From Nostoc sp. FACHB-973 (GTDB lineage Bacteria; Cyanobacteriota; Cyanobacteriia; Cyanobacteriales; Nostocaceae), in the NCBI RefSeq assembly GCF_014698115.1, contig NZ_JACJSJ010000002.1, forward strand, positions 62,001-126,000: DNA of 64,000 nt, in the 5' to 3' direction. The translations under genes and the position numbers were made by a program. Below the pieces are notes generated by a model. That model had not been told where the DNA came from. It searched no databases and worked only from the letters and a program-made list of their open reading frames with translations. The first letter of the stretch is position 1. Each line of letters begins with the position of its first letter. This document shows positions 9,074 to 17,196 of the stretch, in pieces.

Positions 9074-9171
9074 AAGGTAAAAGTAAAAGGGTAAAAGAAA
9101 GATAGAGTCACTTTTACCTTTTACCTTTTGCCTTTTGCCTTCTGGCTTGTACCTTTTATCTTTTGCCTTTG
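9074..9171. repeat. Heptamer repeats between ubiX and the next gene
   Basis: Copies of AAAAGGT/AAAAGTA followed after 9112 by copies of TTTTACC/TTTTGCC. The two halves are roughly inverted, so the transcript could form a long imperfect hairpin here. Confidence 0.75.
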
Positions 9172-9173
9172 TT

Positions 9174-9866
9174 ATGGCTGTAATTCGCTTAATTCTATTG
9201 GTGGCGGTACTGGGAGGACTAACGCTGTTGTTAGTTCAAAATTGGTCACCTCCTCTATCGCTAGTATTTTTAGGTCTGCGGACTCAACCATTACCACTAG
9301 CGATGTGGGTTTTGTTCAGTACCGTCACTGGTGCTTTCACATCTATACTGATTGCGACATTGTTTAAATTATCCAATTATTTTGCCCCAGGAGTTCGCCA
9401 AACTCCTGACAGACCAACAGTAACTTCACCTTCTGCAAAGGCAAATCGTAGACAAGAACCTACATCTGCTCGTCCTAGTCCACCACCACCAGCTAGTAAA
9501 AAAGAAGAACCTAGCAACGAAGTATTTGACGATTGGGAGACAAATAGTAGTGGAGATGATTGGAACTTTGATGAAAATTCAGAAGAAGCGCCTACCCCTA
9601 ATCCTCAAACTCAACAGTCTAGAGACTCTAAAACTTACGAACGTCAATCACAACCTAAAAGCAGTTCTGGGTCTGGTTCAGTTTACTCCTACAGCTATCG
9701 TGAGCCAAAAAATACGGCTGCGGGAAAAACTGAATCAATTTATGATGCTGATTACCGAGTAATTATTCCTCCTTATCAGCCACCAACTACGAATCAAGCA
9801 GATGAGGATGATTGGGAATTTTTTGATGATGACTTTGAAGATGACAATCAACGCCCCCGCCGATAA
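9174..9866 (+). CDS. LapA-like (DUF1049-type) membrane protein with acidic tail
   Basis: A 230-residue protein with two N-terminal membrane helices (about 3-20 and 40-62, joined by a short loop with QNWSPPLSLVFLG) and a long hydrophilic C-terminus. The tail is rich in Ser, Pro, Asn and Asp/Glu and ends with a very acidic segment containing EDDWEFFDDDFEDD. The helical hairpin resembles LapA/DUF1049 proteins. The ATG at 9174 is chosen because sequence upstream is heptamer repeat; a TTG at 9135 would add repeat-coded residues. Function unknown; located downstream of ubiX on the same strand. Confidence 0.75.
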   Translation: MAVIRLILLVAVLGGLTLLLVQNWSPPLSLVFLGLRTQPLPLAMWVLFSTVTGAFTSILIATLFKLSNYFAPGVRQTPDRPTVTSPSAKANRRQEPTSARPSPPPPASKKEEPSNEVFDDWETNSSGDDWNFDENSEEAPTPNPQTQQSRDSKTYERQSQPKSSSGSGSVYSYSYREPKNTAAGKTESIYDADYRVIIPPYQPPTTNQADEDDWEFFDDDFEDDNQRPRR

Positions 9867-9989
9867 GACATACAGCGGATTTCCAGTTAATGAAGTACAC
9901 AAACTAGGACTCAAAGCTAGGTATTAAGCCTGTTTTACTGCTGAATTCTGACTACTGAATTTTGAATTTTCGTGTATTAAGCTGCGTCT

Positions 9990-10184
9990 TTACTTGATAC
10001 CACACCGCTCTCTGGACTCTTGCTTGACTTTACCAGTCATGGCAGCTTCCTGCAAAGTCATGAAAGCATTAAAATCTTCCAAGTCATAACGGGTAGTCAA
10101 CAGTTGTCGGAGTTGATCTTCAGCTTCCACTGTCAAATAGCCAGTTGCTAAAGCTTCTTGTACAACGTCACGAATTCGATTCAT
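9990..10184 (-). CDS. Small conserved cyanobacterial protein, 64 residues
   Basis: A short soluble protein beginning MNRIRDVVQEALATGYL and containing EDQLRQLLTTRYD and FMTLQEAAMTGKVKQESRE. Similar short proteins are, to my knowledge, common in Nostoc-type genomes, with unknown function. The ATG at 10184 is supported by GAGG 8-11 nt upstream; a second ATG 18 nt earlier is possible. It stands alone, convergent with the preceding gene. Confidence 0.7.
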   Translation of the reverse strand: MNRIRDVVQEALATGYLTVEAEDQLRQLLTTRYDLEDFNAFMTLQEAAMTGKVKQESRERCGIK

Positions 10185-10948
10185 AGTTGACGCCTCATTC
10201 ATCCTACTATTTATTAATTCAGGCTCATTCAAGTGAAATATGCAGTAGTTTTTGTGTCGAAACTTAATTATTTGCAAATTTTTTTGGATAATTATGGTTT
10301 ACAAGTCATCATTTACACCTTAATAATCAACAATGAATTATTTGGGGCTTGTTATAACTGAATTTTTAGAAAACATACTAGGTGCTGTAAAAAACACAGT
10401 ATTTTTTATACTTAAAAATCACCCACTAGAGAAAAATCGGAATCATTTCAATAGACAGAAATTGTTTCGATAAAGTTTCAAACAAGTTATGTTAAATTTC
10501 CGTTAAACATAAATATAGCTCAACAAAATTTGTTAAGTCACCTCACGAAAGTTACTAAATTCGTGAAAGTATTAAGCGTTTATTTTTACTGAATAATTCT
10601 TAATTTCTTTCGCCTGTTATTTTCAATACATGAATAACAGTAATAATGGCAGTTGATTCCATTCAAATAAAAGATGAATTAATAGAAGCTAAGACTTACG
10701 CATTGAAAAGAAAGACAAAATATGCTTTGAAAAAGCACATCTATCTTAGGGAATATTTTTGTATTGCTACAGCGCAATTCTGCTGTATCTCGGTGCGGAA
10801 GTTACAAAAAGAGATTTTGTCAGGTTATGAAAACAATTAATATTAGAGGCTATATATTTTTTGTAAAAGCGATCGCTTTTCCATTGTCATGCATAATCAA
10901 GTACCTGACATCGCTTGAGGGCGCATGTATGATTATTTGGGTTTATAA
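10185..10948. other. AT-rich intergenic region upstream of aroK
   Basis: About 760 bp of AT-rich DNA. A 64-codon frame at 10646-10840 lacks a clear ribosome binding site and family match and is not called. The region probably carries the promoters of the small minus-strand gene and of aroK; a HIP1 copy lies at 10869-10876. Confidence 0.4.
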
Positions 10949-11548
10949 TTGGGGATTGTAACTCAGCACTTAGAACTCACAATTGGAGCAAAGCAACTGG
11001 TGGGCAATTTATTACAAGGAGTCAACCTGTACTTAATTGGCATGATGGGCGTTGGTAAGACGACAGTGGGGCGCTTACTAGCGAAGCAGCTGGGTTATGG
11101 GTATGTGGATACTGATGATGTTATTGCCCAAGCAGCAGGTAAATCCATTAATCAGATATTTGCCGATGAAGGAGAAGCAGCATTTCGCAAGTTAGAAACC
11201 GATGTGCTGTCACAGGTTTGTGCTTTTACAAAGTTAACGATCGCAACTGGTGGCGGTATTGTATTGCAGCGAGAAAACTGGGGTTATCTACACCACGGTT
11301 TGATAGTGTGGTTAGATGCGTCAGTGGAATTAATTTACAGCCGTTTGGCTGAGGATACCACAAGACCACTGCTGCAAGATGTTGATCCTCAGGGAAAGTT
11401 GCGATCGCTCCTCGAACAACGTCAATCATTATACGCCCAAGCTGATATCAGAATTGCGATCGCTCAGGAAGAAACACCAGAACAAATTGCAACCAGAGTC
11501 ATGGAGGCTATCCCCAGCGTACTGAAAAAACCTGTTTCTCATTCATGA
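10949..11548 (+). CDS. aroK: Shikimate kinase
   Basis: Phosphorylates shikimate with ATP in aromatic amino acid synthesis. The 199-residue frame shows the P-loop GMMGVGKTT (31-39), the shikimate-binding YVDTDDVI, FRKLETDVL, the TGGGIVL loop, and RPLLQD in the lid. The first usable start is TTG at 10949, directly after an in-frame TAA; no in-frame ATG exists before the P-loop region (the first is in GMMG). The N-terminal 20 residues are not conserved in the family. A kinase-FGE gene follows after 90 nt on the same strand, probably unrelated in function. Confidence 0.93.
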   Translation: MGIVTQHLELTIGAKQLVGNLLQGVNLYLIGMMGVGKTTVGRLLAKQLGYGYVDTDDVIAQAAGKSINQIFADEGEAAFRKLETDVLSQVCAFTKLTIATGGGIVLQRENWGYLHHGLIVWLDASVELIYSRLAEDTTRPLLQDVDPQGKLRSLLEQRQSLYAQADIRIAIAQEETPEQIATRVMEAIPSVLKKPVSHS

Positions 11549-11638
11549 GGAAAACGTACTAACAGATTATTAAGTGTAATTGCGGAACTATGGCATTATT
11601 GTCATAATATTGGCAATTATCGCTTGATCGAAAACCCT

Positions 11639-14290
11639 ATGGTTTGGATAGCTGGACAGCAGTTGCAGGGCGGTAAGTATATAATTGAACAAATTCTGGG
11701 ACAAGGTGGCTTCGGTATTACCTACAAAGCGCGACACGCACTACTGAACAACCTTGTGGTGATTAAAACCCCCAACGAAAGCCTGCGCCACGATCCAGAA
11801 TATCCCAAATATGTCAAGCGATTTATCGATGAAGGACAGCGACTAGAAAAGCTTTCCGAAAAGCAGCACCCAAATATTGTCCGTGTCAGGGATTTATTTA
11901 ATGAGGGTGGTACTTACTGCTTAGTAATGGATTTTGTTCAGGGAGATAGTTTATTTCAGCTGATTCAAAAAAGAGGAGCATTACCAACACAAGAAGCTTT
12001 GCAATATATTATTCAAATTGGTGAAGCATTGAAAGTTGTCCATCAGGCTGGATTAGTCCATCGAGATGCCCATCCCGGTAATATTATGATTCAACAGGAT
12101 GGCAAAGCAGTATTAATCGACTTTGGCATTGCGGGTGAGACAATGCCAACAACCGTTAGTTCCAGATTTTTTGGAAATCCAGGATTTGCACCCCACGAAC
12201 AAATGCGGGGAGATAGAAAACCCTACGTTGATGTTTATTCCCTCGCAGCTTCCCTATACTACGCAATCACGGCCAAAAGACCAACTGAATCTTTTCAGCG
12301 TAAAGCCTATAATCTGCCATTGGTTTCCCCACAGGAGCATATTTCTAGTATTAGCAATGAATTAAATCAAGCAATTCTCAAAGGGATGGAAGTAGAACCA
12401 GAAAACCGTCCCCAAACTATGCAAGAATGGCTAGAATTGCTGAATGATGAAGTTGTCACTATTTGGAAAAGTGGATATCAGTTACAAAGTGGGAAATATA
12501 CTATTGAAAATGATATTGCTCAAGGTGGTTTTGGCATTACTTATTTAGCCAGAGATGAAAATAATCAACGAGTTGTCATCAAAACCTTGAATGAAAGTGT
12601 GCAACGCCGTCCAGATTTTGCCAAACTTCAGCAAGATTTTCTCAACGAAGCTGTAAAATTGGCAAAATGCAATCATTCCCATGTTGTCAAAGTTAGGGAA
12701 GTATTCCCAGAAGGGCAACTTTGGTGCATGGCAATGGAATATATTGAAGGGGAACACCTTGCTGATAGAGTGCAGCGTCTAGGTGTTTTATCAGAAGCCG
12801 AAGCATTAGGTTACATCCAGCAGATAGGTGAAGCGTTAACAGTAGTGCATCAAAATGGTTTGTTACATCGGGATGTGAAGCCAGCAAATATTATTGTGCG
12901 TTCTCACAAACGAGAAGCAGTATTAATTGACTTTGGCATTGCACGAGAGTTTATCCCTGATTTGACACAGATTCACACTCCATATTTATCTCATTGCTTC
13001 GCGCCAATTGAACAATATCAAACAGTTGCACCAAGGGGCGCTTACACTGATATTTATGCTTTAGCTGCAACGCTGTATTTTCTGTTAACAAATAGATTGC
13101 CTCCTGTAGCTCCAAATAGGGCTACTAGTACCGTATTCAAGTCACCACAGCAGATTAATTCTAGTATTAGCGACAGGGTAAATCAAGCAATCCTCAAGGG
13201 GATGGAGTTGGAACCAGAAAACCGTCCGCAAACAATGCAGGAATGGTTGGAATCGTTAAAGGAACCACCACTAGTTGTTGCACTAATCAATAAGAATTCA
13301 CAAATAAATAAGAATTCCCAAGTCAATAACAATCAACTAACACCTGTCAAACCATCACGGCGGAAATTTCTTCAAACTGTTGGCTGGATGGGTGTTGGGT
13401 TGGGTGTAACTGTGACTGTGGGTAAGCTAATTACGGATGCTTTTAGAAAAGAATTATCCCTACAAACCTTTAATTTTGAAACAGTGACAGTTGATGCAAA
13501 GGGAACCATCACCAACCGCCGCAATGGTGAGGCAAAATACTTTGTGGAAGACTTGGGGAATGGTGTCACCTTGGAAATGGTGCAGATACCAGGGGGAACC
13601 TTTAAGATGGGTTCACCGGAGGGGGAAGAAGGGAGAAACGAAAATGAAAGTCCACAGCATCAGGTGAAAGTTCCTGGATTTTTCATGGGTAGATATGAAG
13701 TCACCCAAGCTCAGTATCAAGCAATTATGGGGACGAATCCTGCTAATTTTAAAGGTGAGAAACTACCTGTAGAACAAGTGAGTTGGGATGATGCGGTGGA
13801 ATTTTGTCAAAAGTTAAGTCAGAAAACAGGACGTACCTACAGGCTACCCAGTGAAGCAGAGTGGGAATACGCCTGTCGTGCGGGGACAACTACGCCGTTT
13901 TATTTTGGTGAAACGATTACGTCAGATTTAGTAAATTACGACGGGACTCATATATACGCCTCTGCACCTAAAGGTACATATCGCCAAAAAACAACACCAG
14001 TAGGCAGTTTTCCGCCCAACGCCTTTGGTTTATACGATATGCATGGCAATGTTTGGGAGTGGTGTCAAGACCATTACCATGATAATTACAATGGCGCACC
14101 AACAGATGGCAGGGCGTGGGTCAGTGATAATCAAGATTACAGGCTACTGCGGGGCGGTTCCTGGTTCCTCGATCCTAATTACTGCCGTTCCGCGTCCCGC
14201 GACGTCAACCTTCCTTGGGCGGGGCGCGCCGACTCCGTCAACGGTATTGGTTTTCGTGTTGTCTGCGCTATCGGGAGGATTCTTCAGTAG
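11639..14290 (+). CDS. Double Ser/Thr protein kinase fused to FGE-sulfatase/C-type-lectin domain
   Basis: An 883-residue fusion. Kinase 1 (about 10-270) has GQGGFGITYKA, VVIK and IDFGIA, but its catalytic loop reads HRDAHPGN, so the usual Lys is His. Kinase 2 (about 283-545) is canonical, with GGFGITYLA, VVIK, HRDVKPAN and IDFGIA. At about 570 comes SRRKFLQTVGWMGVGLGV, a twin-arginine-like motif with a hydrophobic segment, then an FGE-sulfatase (SUMF1-type, C-type-lectin fold) domain from about 640: MVQIPGGTFKMGS, YEVTQAQYQ, RLPSEAEWEYACRAG, FGLYDMHGNVWEWCQD and LLRGGSW. It could be a membrane-spanning sensor kinase with an external lectin-like domain; this is inference. The ATG at 11639 is preferred over TTG at 11624. 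The last 40 residues look hypervariable (see separate entry). Confidence 0.9.
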   Translation: MVWIAGQQLQGGKYIIEQILGQGGFGITYKARHALLNNLVVIKTPNESLRHDPEYPKYVKRFIDEGQRLEKLSEKQHPNIVRVRDLFNEGGTYCLVMDFVQGDSLFQLIQKRGALPTQEALQYIIQIGEALKVVHQAGLVHRDAHPGNIMIQQDGKAVLIDFGIAGETMPTTVSSRFFGNPGFAPHEQMRGDRKPYVDVYSLAASLYYAITAKRPTESFQRKAYNLPLVSPQEHISSISNELNQAILKGMEVEPENRPQTMQEWLELLNDEVVTIWKSGYQLQSGKYTIENDIAQGGFGITYLARDENNQRVVIKTLNESVQRRPDFAKLQQDFLNEAVKLAKCNHSHVVKVREVFPEGQLWCMAMEYIEGEHLADRVQRLGVLSEAEALGYIQQIGEALTVVHQNGLLHRDVKPANIIVRSHKREAVLIDFGIAREFIPDLTQIHTPYLSHCFAPIEQYQTVAPRGAYTDIYALAATLYFLLTNRLPPVAPNRATSTVFKSPQQINSSISDRVNQAILKGMELEPENRPQTMQEWLESLKEPPLVVALINKNSQINKNSQVNNNQLTPVKPSRRKFLQTVGWMGVGLGVTVTVGKLITDAFRKELSLQTFNFETVTVDAKGTITNRRNGEAKYFVEDLGNGVTLEMVQIPGGTFKMGSPEGEEGRNENESPQHQVKVPGFFMGRYEVTQAQYQAIMGTNPANFKGEKLPVEQVSWDDAVEFCQKLSQKTGRTYRLPSEAEWEYACRAGTTTPFYFGETITSDLVNYDGTHIYASAPKGTYRQKTTPVGSFPPNAFGLYDMHGNVWEWCQDHYHDNYNGAPTDGRAWVSDNQDYRLLRGGSWFLDPNYCRSASRDVNLPWAGRADSVNGIGFRVVCAIGRILQ
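14140..14270 (+). other. Putative variable region of a diversity-generating retroelement target
   Basis: The segment coding for LLRGGSW up to GIGFRVVC occupies the exact C-terminal position where DGR variable regions lie in FGE/CLec proteins. At the positions that in related proteins are usually Asn, the codons here are TTC, CTC, GAT, TAC, TCC, GAC, GTC, CTT, GCC, GAC, TCC and GTC: nearly all NNC or NNT, as expected from mutation of A in AAC/AAT codons. The stretch 14185-14245 is also markedly GC-rich compared with the gene. No reverse transcriptase or template repeat is in the window, so the retroelement would act from elsewhere. Confidence 0.55.
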
Positions 14291-14340
14291 CCCTTTTCTC
14301 TTTTCCCCTGTTCCCCTTTACACTTCTTCACTTTTCCCTC

Positions 14341-14367
14341 TTCCGCCTTCGGCGGAAAAATTTTTTT
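14341..14367 (+). terminator. Rho-independent terminator after the kinase-FGE gene
   Basis: Hairpin TTCCGCC-TTC-GGCGGAA followed by an A run and seven T residues. It lies 50 nt after the stop codon. Because DGR targets often have a hairpin beyond the variable region, it might serve that role too, though it is further away than usual. Confidence 0.8.
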
Positions 14368-14427
14368 AATTTTGGGTGTGGTGGTTAAATTCGTTAAAAT
14401 ATGAATTTTTTAGGAAAAATATCTTGA

Positions 14428-14624
14428 TGCGATCGCTTTTATATTGTCCGATCGCAATATCCTAAATACTGCGATCGCATTTTTTTAGAGAATATTTTTT
14501 GGTGCGATCGCAGTACTGAGAAGATGGCGATCGCATTTTTGTAGAGAATATTTTATTGGTGCGATCGCAATATCCTAAATACTGCGATCGCATTTTTTGA
14601 GAGAATATTTTTCGTGCGATCGCC
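14428..14624. repeat. HIP1-bordered repeat array 1
   Basis: At least three modules of the form GCGATCGC, then AATATCCTAAATACT or AGTACTGAGAAGATG, then GCGATCGC, then ATTTTTT(G)AGAGAATATTTTT. The unit length is about 55-60 bp and adjacent modules alternate between two spacer types. The array runs into the 3' end of hicB, whose stop codon is next to the last HIP1 site. Confidence 0.9.
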
Positions 14625-14625
14625 A

Positions 14626-14844
14626 TCAAGCAGCTTTATTAACAGTTGGTTTTGGAAGTTCTTCACCCGTGGCTTCGTAAGCCATAATTAAAGATTCTAA
14701 AGCTTCAATTCCATTTGTTACAGCTTCCTCATAACTATCACCATGAGTTCTCCAAAGCTGTCCAGGAAAATCAGGAAATCCCACCAAAAAACAATTATCT
14801 TCTTCAGACCATTGAATCAGCATTTGATACTTAAATTTGCTCAT
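14626..14844 (-). CDS. hicB: HicB-type antitoxin
   Basis: A 72-residue protein with the partial RNase-H fold of HicB/DUF1902-type antitoxins: YQMLIQWSEEDNCFLVGFPDFPG, then THGDSYEEAVTNGIEALESLI and a short tail. It would bind and neutralise the HicA mRNA interferase encoded just upstream. The start overlaps the hicA end by 14 nt, indicating translational coupling. No extra DNA-binding domain is present, so autoregulation may need the complex. The stop codon touches a HIP1-bordered repeat. Confidence 0.9.
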   Translation of the reverse strand: MSKFKYQMLIQWSEEDNCFLVGFPDFPGQLWRTHGDSYEEAVTNGIEALESLIMAYEATGEELPKPTVNKAA

Positions 14845-15064
14845 CTTCTTGCTTCTGTTGTTGTTGTCTTTCTTCTACTTCCTTTATAGCCTGCTGAACA
14901 TCTTTTTCTTGATAGGGTTTAGCATCCGAACCATCTTTACCAGAAATAGTTAATTTTCCACTGTATAAAGGATGAATCCAGTTGGTATGACTACCTTTAC
15001 CTGGGAGTTCAGTAAAATCTAGTTTACGTAGCATCTGTTTTAACTCCCTGATTTTTCTCGGCAT
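14831..15064 (-). CDS. hicA: HicA-type toxin (mRNA interferase)
   Basis: A 77-residue protein of the HicA/YcfA family, which folds like a dsRNA-binding domain and cleaves mRNA. It has the motif PGKGSHTNWIHP with the catalytic His, preceded by RELKQMLRKLDFTE and followed by KPYQEKDVQQAIKEVE. The tail is Gln/Glu-rich. It comes first in the operon, with hicB overlapping its end by 14 nt, the common hicAB order. The pair sits between two arrays of HIP1-bordered repeats, a mobile or unstable context. Confidence 0.92.
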   Translation of the reverse strand: MPRKIRELKQMLRKLDFTELPGKGSHTNWIHPLYSGKLTISGKDGSDAKPYQEKDVQQAIKEVEERQQQQKQEDEQI

Positions 15065-15105
15065 TTTTCAGGTTTTGGTTATTATTCATGGCAGATTAAC
15101 ATGAG

Positions 15106-15256
15106 CCATCGCATTTTGGTAGAGAATATTTTTTGATGCGATCGCAATATCCTAAATACTGCGCTCGCATTTTTTGAGAGAATATTTTTGGTGCGATCGC
15201 AGTACTGAGAAGATAGAGATCGTATGTTTGAGAGAATATTTGGTGGTGGGATCGCC
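15106..15256. repeat. HIP1-bordered repeat array 2
   Basis: Two to three modules of the family in array 1, with more decay: one HIP1 site reads GCGCTCGC and others GAGATCGT and GGGATCGC. It separates hicAB from prlF-yhaV. Confidence 0.85.
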
Positions 15257-15277
15257 AAGACCAATAGCTGAAGAACC

Positions 15278-15357
15278 ATAATTTTGCATTACACCGAAAG
15301 CAACCTAATTTCTCGGTGCAAAATCACCTTGACATGACAATGCAATTGCATTACTTT
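15278..15357 (+). promoter_or_regulatory. Probable promoter and operator of prlF-yhaV
   Basis: TTGACA at 15329-15334 and TACTTT at 15352-15357 are spaced 17 bp. Between them lies the perfect 14 bp palindrome AATGCAATTGCATT (15339-15352). Upstream, CACCGA and TCGGTG with flanking TTTTGCA/TGCAAAA form a wider inverted repeat (about 15281-15325). Such palindromes over the promoter fit autoregulation by the toxin-antitoxin complex. Confidence 0.6.
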
Positions 15358-15394
15358 AAAATTATTATGTTTGCACACGGGTTTAAAGGCGATT

Positions 15395-15727
15395 ATGACC
15401 CAAACACCAACCCCAATTTCGGAATCGACCCTTACCGATCGCTATCAAACAACAATTCCCGATGCTGTTCGCAAGGTTCTGGGATTGAATAAGCGTGATA
15501 AAATTCGCTATACAATCGAACCCGATGGTCGGGTAGTTATTTCGCGTGCGGACACAGCAGAAAACGATCCCGTGCTGGAGAAATTTTTGAATTTTCTGGC
15601 TAGAGATATCGAAAATAATCCCCAGCATTTACAAGCGATCGACTCCGATTTAGTCTTTCGTGTTAAATCCTTGGTTGCAGATGTGGATTTTGACCTTGAT
15701 GAACCACTTGATGACAGGGATGAATAG
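15395..15727 (+). CDS. prlF: PrlF-type antitoxin (AbrB/MazE-like swapped-hairpin fold)
   Basis: A 110-residue protein with an N-terminal SpoVT/AbrB DNA-binding domain: STLTDRYQTTIPDAVRKVLGL, then KRDKIRYTIEPDGRVVIS. The C-terminal half (VLEKFLNFLARDIENNPQHLQAID) is the region that in PrlF/SohA antitoxins contacts YhaV. The ATG at 15395 is used; a TTG 24 nt upstream would add non-conserved residues. It is followed after 27 nt by the yhaV gene, giving the standard order of this type II system. A promoter with palindromes lies just upstream. Confidence 0.92.
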   Translation: MTQTPTPISESTLTDRYQTTIPDAVRKVLGLNKRDKIRYTIEPDGRVVISRADTAENDPVLEKFLNFLARDIENNPQHLQAIDSDLVFRVKSLVADVDFDLDEPLDDRDE

Positions 15728-15754
15728 ATTTGTCTATAAATTTATGTCTAATTT

Positions 15755-16252
15755 ATGCCCAAGAATCAACCTTTAGTAATTAATGGATGGAGCATATTTG
15801 CCCATCCTTTATTTCTCGATCAGTTTGAGGAATTACAGAAACAGGTTGAAAATTTACATCAAAAATATCCCCAAGAATATAAGAATAAAAATGCCACAAA
15901 GCGTCTAGCGGCTATAGTGAAATTAGCATTTGAAGTAATTCCTCAAGACCCGACAAGGGTTGAATATCGTCAAGGAGATACTCTTGGAGATGATTACAAA
16001 CACTGGTTTAGAGCCAAATTCTTCCAGCAGTATAGATTATTTTTTCGATATCATATAGAGAGCAAAATAATTGTTTTTGCTTGGGTTAATGATGAAAAAT
16101 CAAAACGAGCTTATGATAGTAAAACAGATGCTTATCGGGTATTTCGGGCAATGTTAGATAGCGGCAATCCTCCAGATAATTGGCAGGATTTATTAGAAGC
16201 AGCACAAGCAGAAATTGAACGTTTGGAGCAAGCAAGTAATATAGAAATTTAA
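15755..16252 (+). CDS. yhaV: YhaV-type toxin (RelE-superfamily ribonuclease)
   Basis: A 165-residue protein matching the YhaV family: NGWSIFAHPLFLDQFEEL, ATKRLAAIVKLAFEVIPQDP, YRQGDTLGDDYKHWFRAKFF, QYRLFFRYH and IIVFAWVNDEKSKRAYDSKTDAY. YhaV cleaves mRNA during translation and is neutralised by PrlF, encoded 27 nt upstream. Length is normal for the family (about 150-165). The C-terminal tail is Glu-rich. Both toxin and antitoxin look intact. Confidence 0.94.
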   Translation: MPKNQPLVINGWSIFAHPLFLDQFEELQKQVENLHQKYPQEYKNKNATKRLAAIVKLAFEVIPQDPTRVEYRQGDTLGDDYKHWFRAKFFQQYRLFFRYHIESKIIVFAWVNDEKSKRAYDSKTDAYRVFRAMLDSGNPPDNWQDLLEAAQAEIERLEQASNIEI

Positions 16253-16372
16253 ATAGTATTTTTGCTGGTTTGGTGAAAAAAAGTGCAATTAAAAAATATA
16301 TTGGCAAAAGTTATAAAAAACAAATATATTGGTATATTATTGAAGCAACCCCTGTTGAGTATCGTACAATAT

Positions 16373-16470
16373 AAAAGCGATCGCAGTACTAAGAAGATGG
16401 CGATGTCTGACGACAAGCCTGACGGCTACGCATTTTTTTAAAGAATATTTTTTGGTGCGATCGCCATCAA
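16373..16470. repeat. HIP1-bordered repeat array 3
   Basis: A single degenerate module (GCGATCGCAGTACTAAGAAG...TTTTTTGGTGCGATCGCC) with a foreign insert of about 30 bp (GTCTGACGACAAGCCTGACG and following) replacing one HIP1 site. The rest of 16253-16572 is AT-rich noncoding DNA with nothing else recognisable. Confidence 0.75.
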
Positions 16471-16572
16471 ATACAAATTGTATTTAGAGATATCCTACAT
16501 ACAACAAACCCCTACCACCAGCACGGGCGATAAGGGTTAGAGAGCGATTGCTGTAAACGGTTACAACGCCAG

Positions 16573-17196
16573 TTAATATCTCGCTGAAAAAATTTGCTCT
16601 ACAGTCAGATTTAAATCTGGAAATGTTGGCGACTTTATACGGTCGTCTCCTCTAAACTGTTTACCACGATATTCACCCTCATCACTTAAAGAGTAAATTG
16701 TGATTGTTGGCTGTTTGGGGTCGCCTATTAACTCTTTGCTACCCAAAGCTGCATAATCCACAATCCAATATTCTTGGATACCCATTTCTTCATAATCAGC
16801 AAACTTTTTATGATAATCATCTCTCCAGTTAGTACTGACCACTTCAATCACCAATGGAATTGAATCTGGTTTACTAAGGATTGATTGTTTTTCCCATAGT
16901 GGTTCATTACCCAAGTTAGAAAAATTCATTAATAAAACATCTGGATAGTACCCACACATTTTATTTTCTGGTTTCACTGTAGCGGTTTTAGGTATACCGT
17001 AATAAAGTTTAAGGCGAAGGCATTCATACCCTAAAATTATTGTTAAAAAAGCTACGATTTGCTCGTGTTTTCCAGATGGTGGTGGCATTTGAATAACATC
17101 TCCATCGTGTAATTCATAACGGATATTTTCTGGTTGTGTTTCCAAAAACTCTAAAAATTTATCAAATGTAAATAGTTTTTGTAGAGATTGTGTCAT
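16573..17196 (-). CDS. Uma2-family endonuclease (DUF820, PD-(D/E)XK fold)
   Basis: A 207-residue member of the family greatly expanded in cyanobacteria. Recognisable blocks: FDKFLEFLETQPENIRYELHDG (N-terminal start with Glu), GKHEQIVAFL, YPDVLLMNF (catalytic Asp), LVIEVVSTNWRDDYHKKFADYEEMGIQEYWIVDY (E-V-V plus Lys in the active site) and a C-terminal FPDLNLTVEQIF. All residues of the fold's active site appear present. The physiological role of Uma2 proteins is unknown; they are often patchily distributed, as in the accessory patch here. No partner gene is adjacent. Confidence 0.92.
   Translation of the reverse strand: MTQSLQKLFTFDKFLEFLETQPENIRYELHDGDVIQMPPPSGKHEQIVAFLTIILGYECLRLKLYYGIPKTATVKPENKMCGYYPDVLLMNFSNLGNEPLWEKQSILSKPDSIPLVIEVVSTNWRDDYHKKFADYEEMGIQEYWIVDYAALGSKELIGDPKQPTITIYSLSDEGEYRGKQFRGDDRIKSPTFPDLNLTVEQIFSARY

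Noticed and set aside
10646..10840. 64-codon frame before aroK
   Set aside because: No clear ribosome binding site and no family; composition looks like AT-rich noncoding DNA.
14025..14369. 114-codon frame overlapping the kinase-FGE gene end
   Set aside because: Alternative frame of a certain gene.
15082..15279. Minus-strand frame across repeat array 2
   Set aside because: Made of the HIP1-bordered repeats; no coding signal.
14425..16470. CRISPR array interpretation of the regularly spaced HIP1 repeats
   Set aside because: Spacers are themselves repeated and few, the repeats are HIP1-based, and no cas genes are present.
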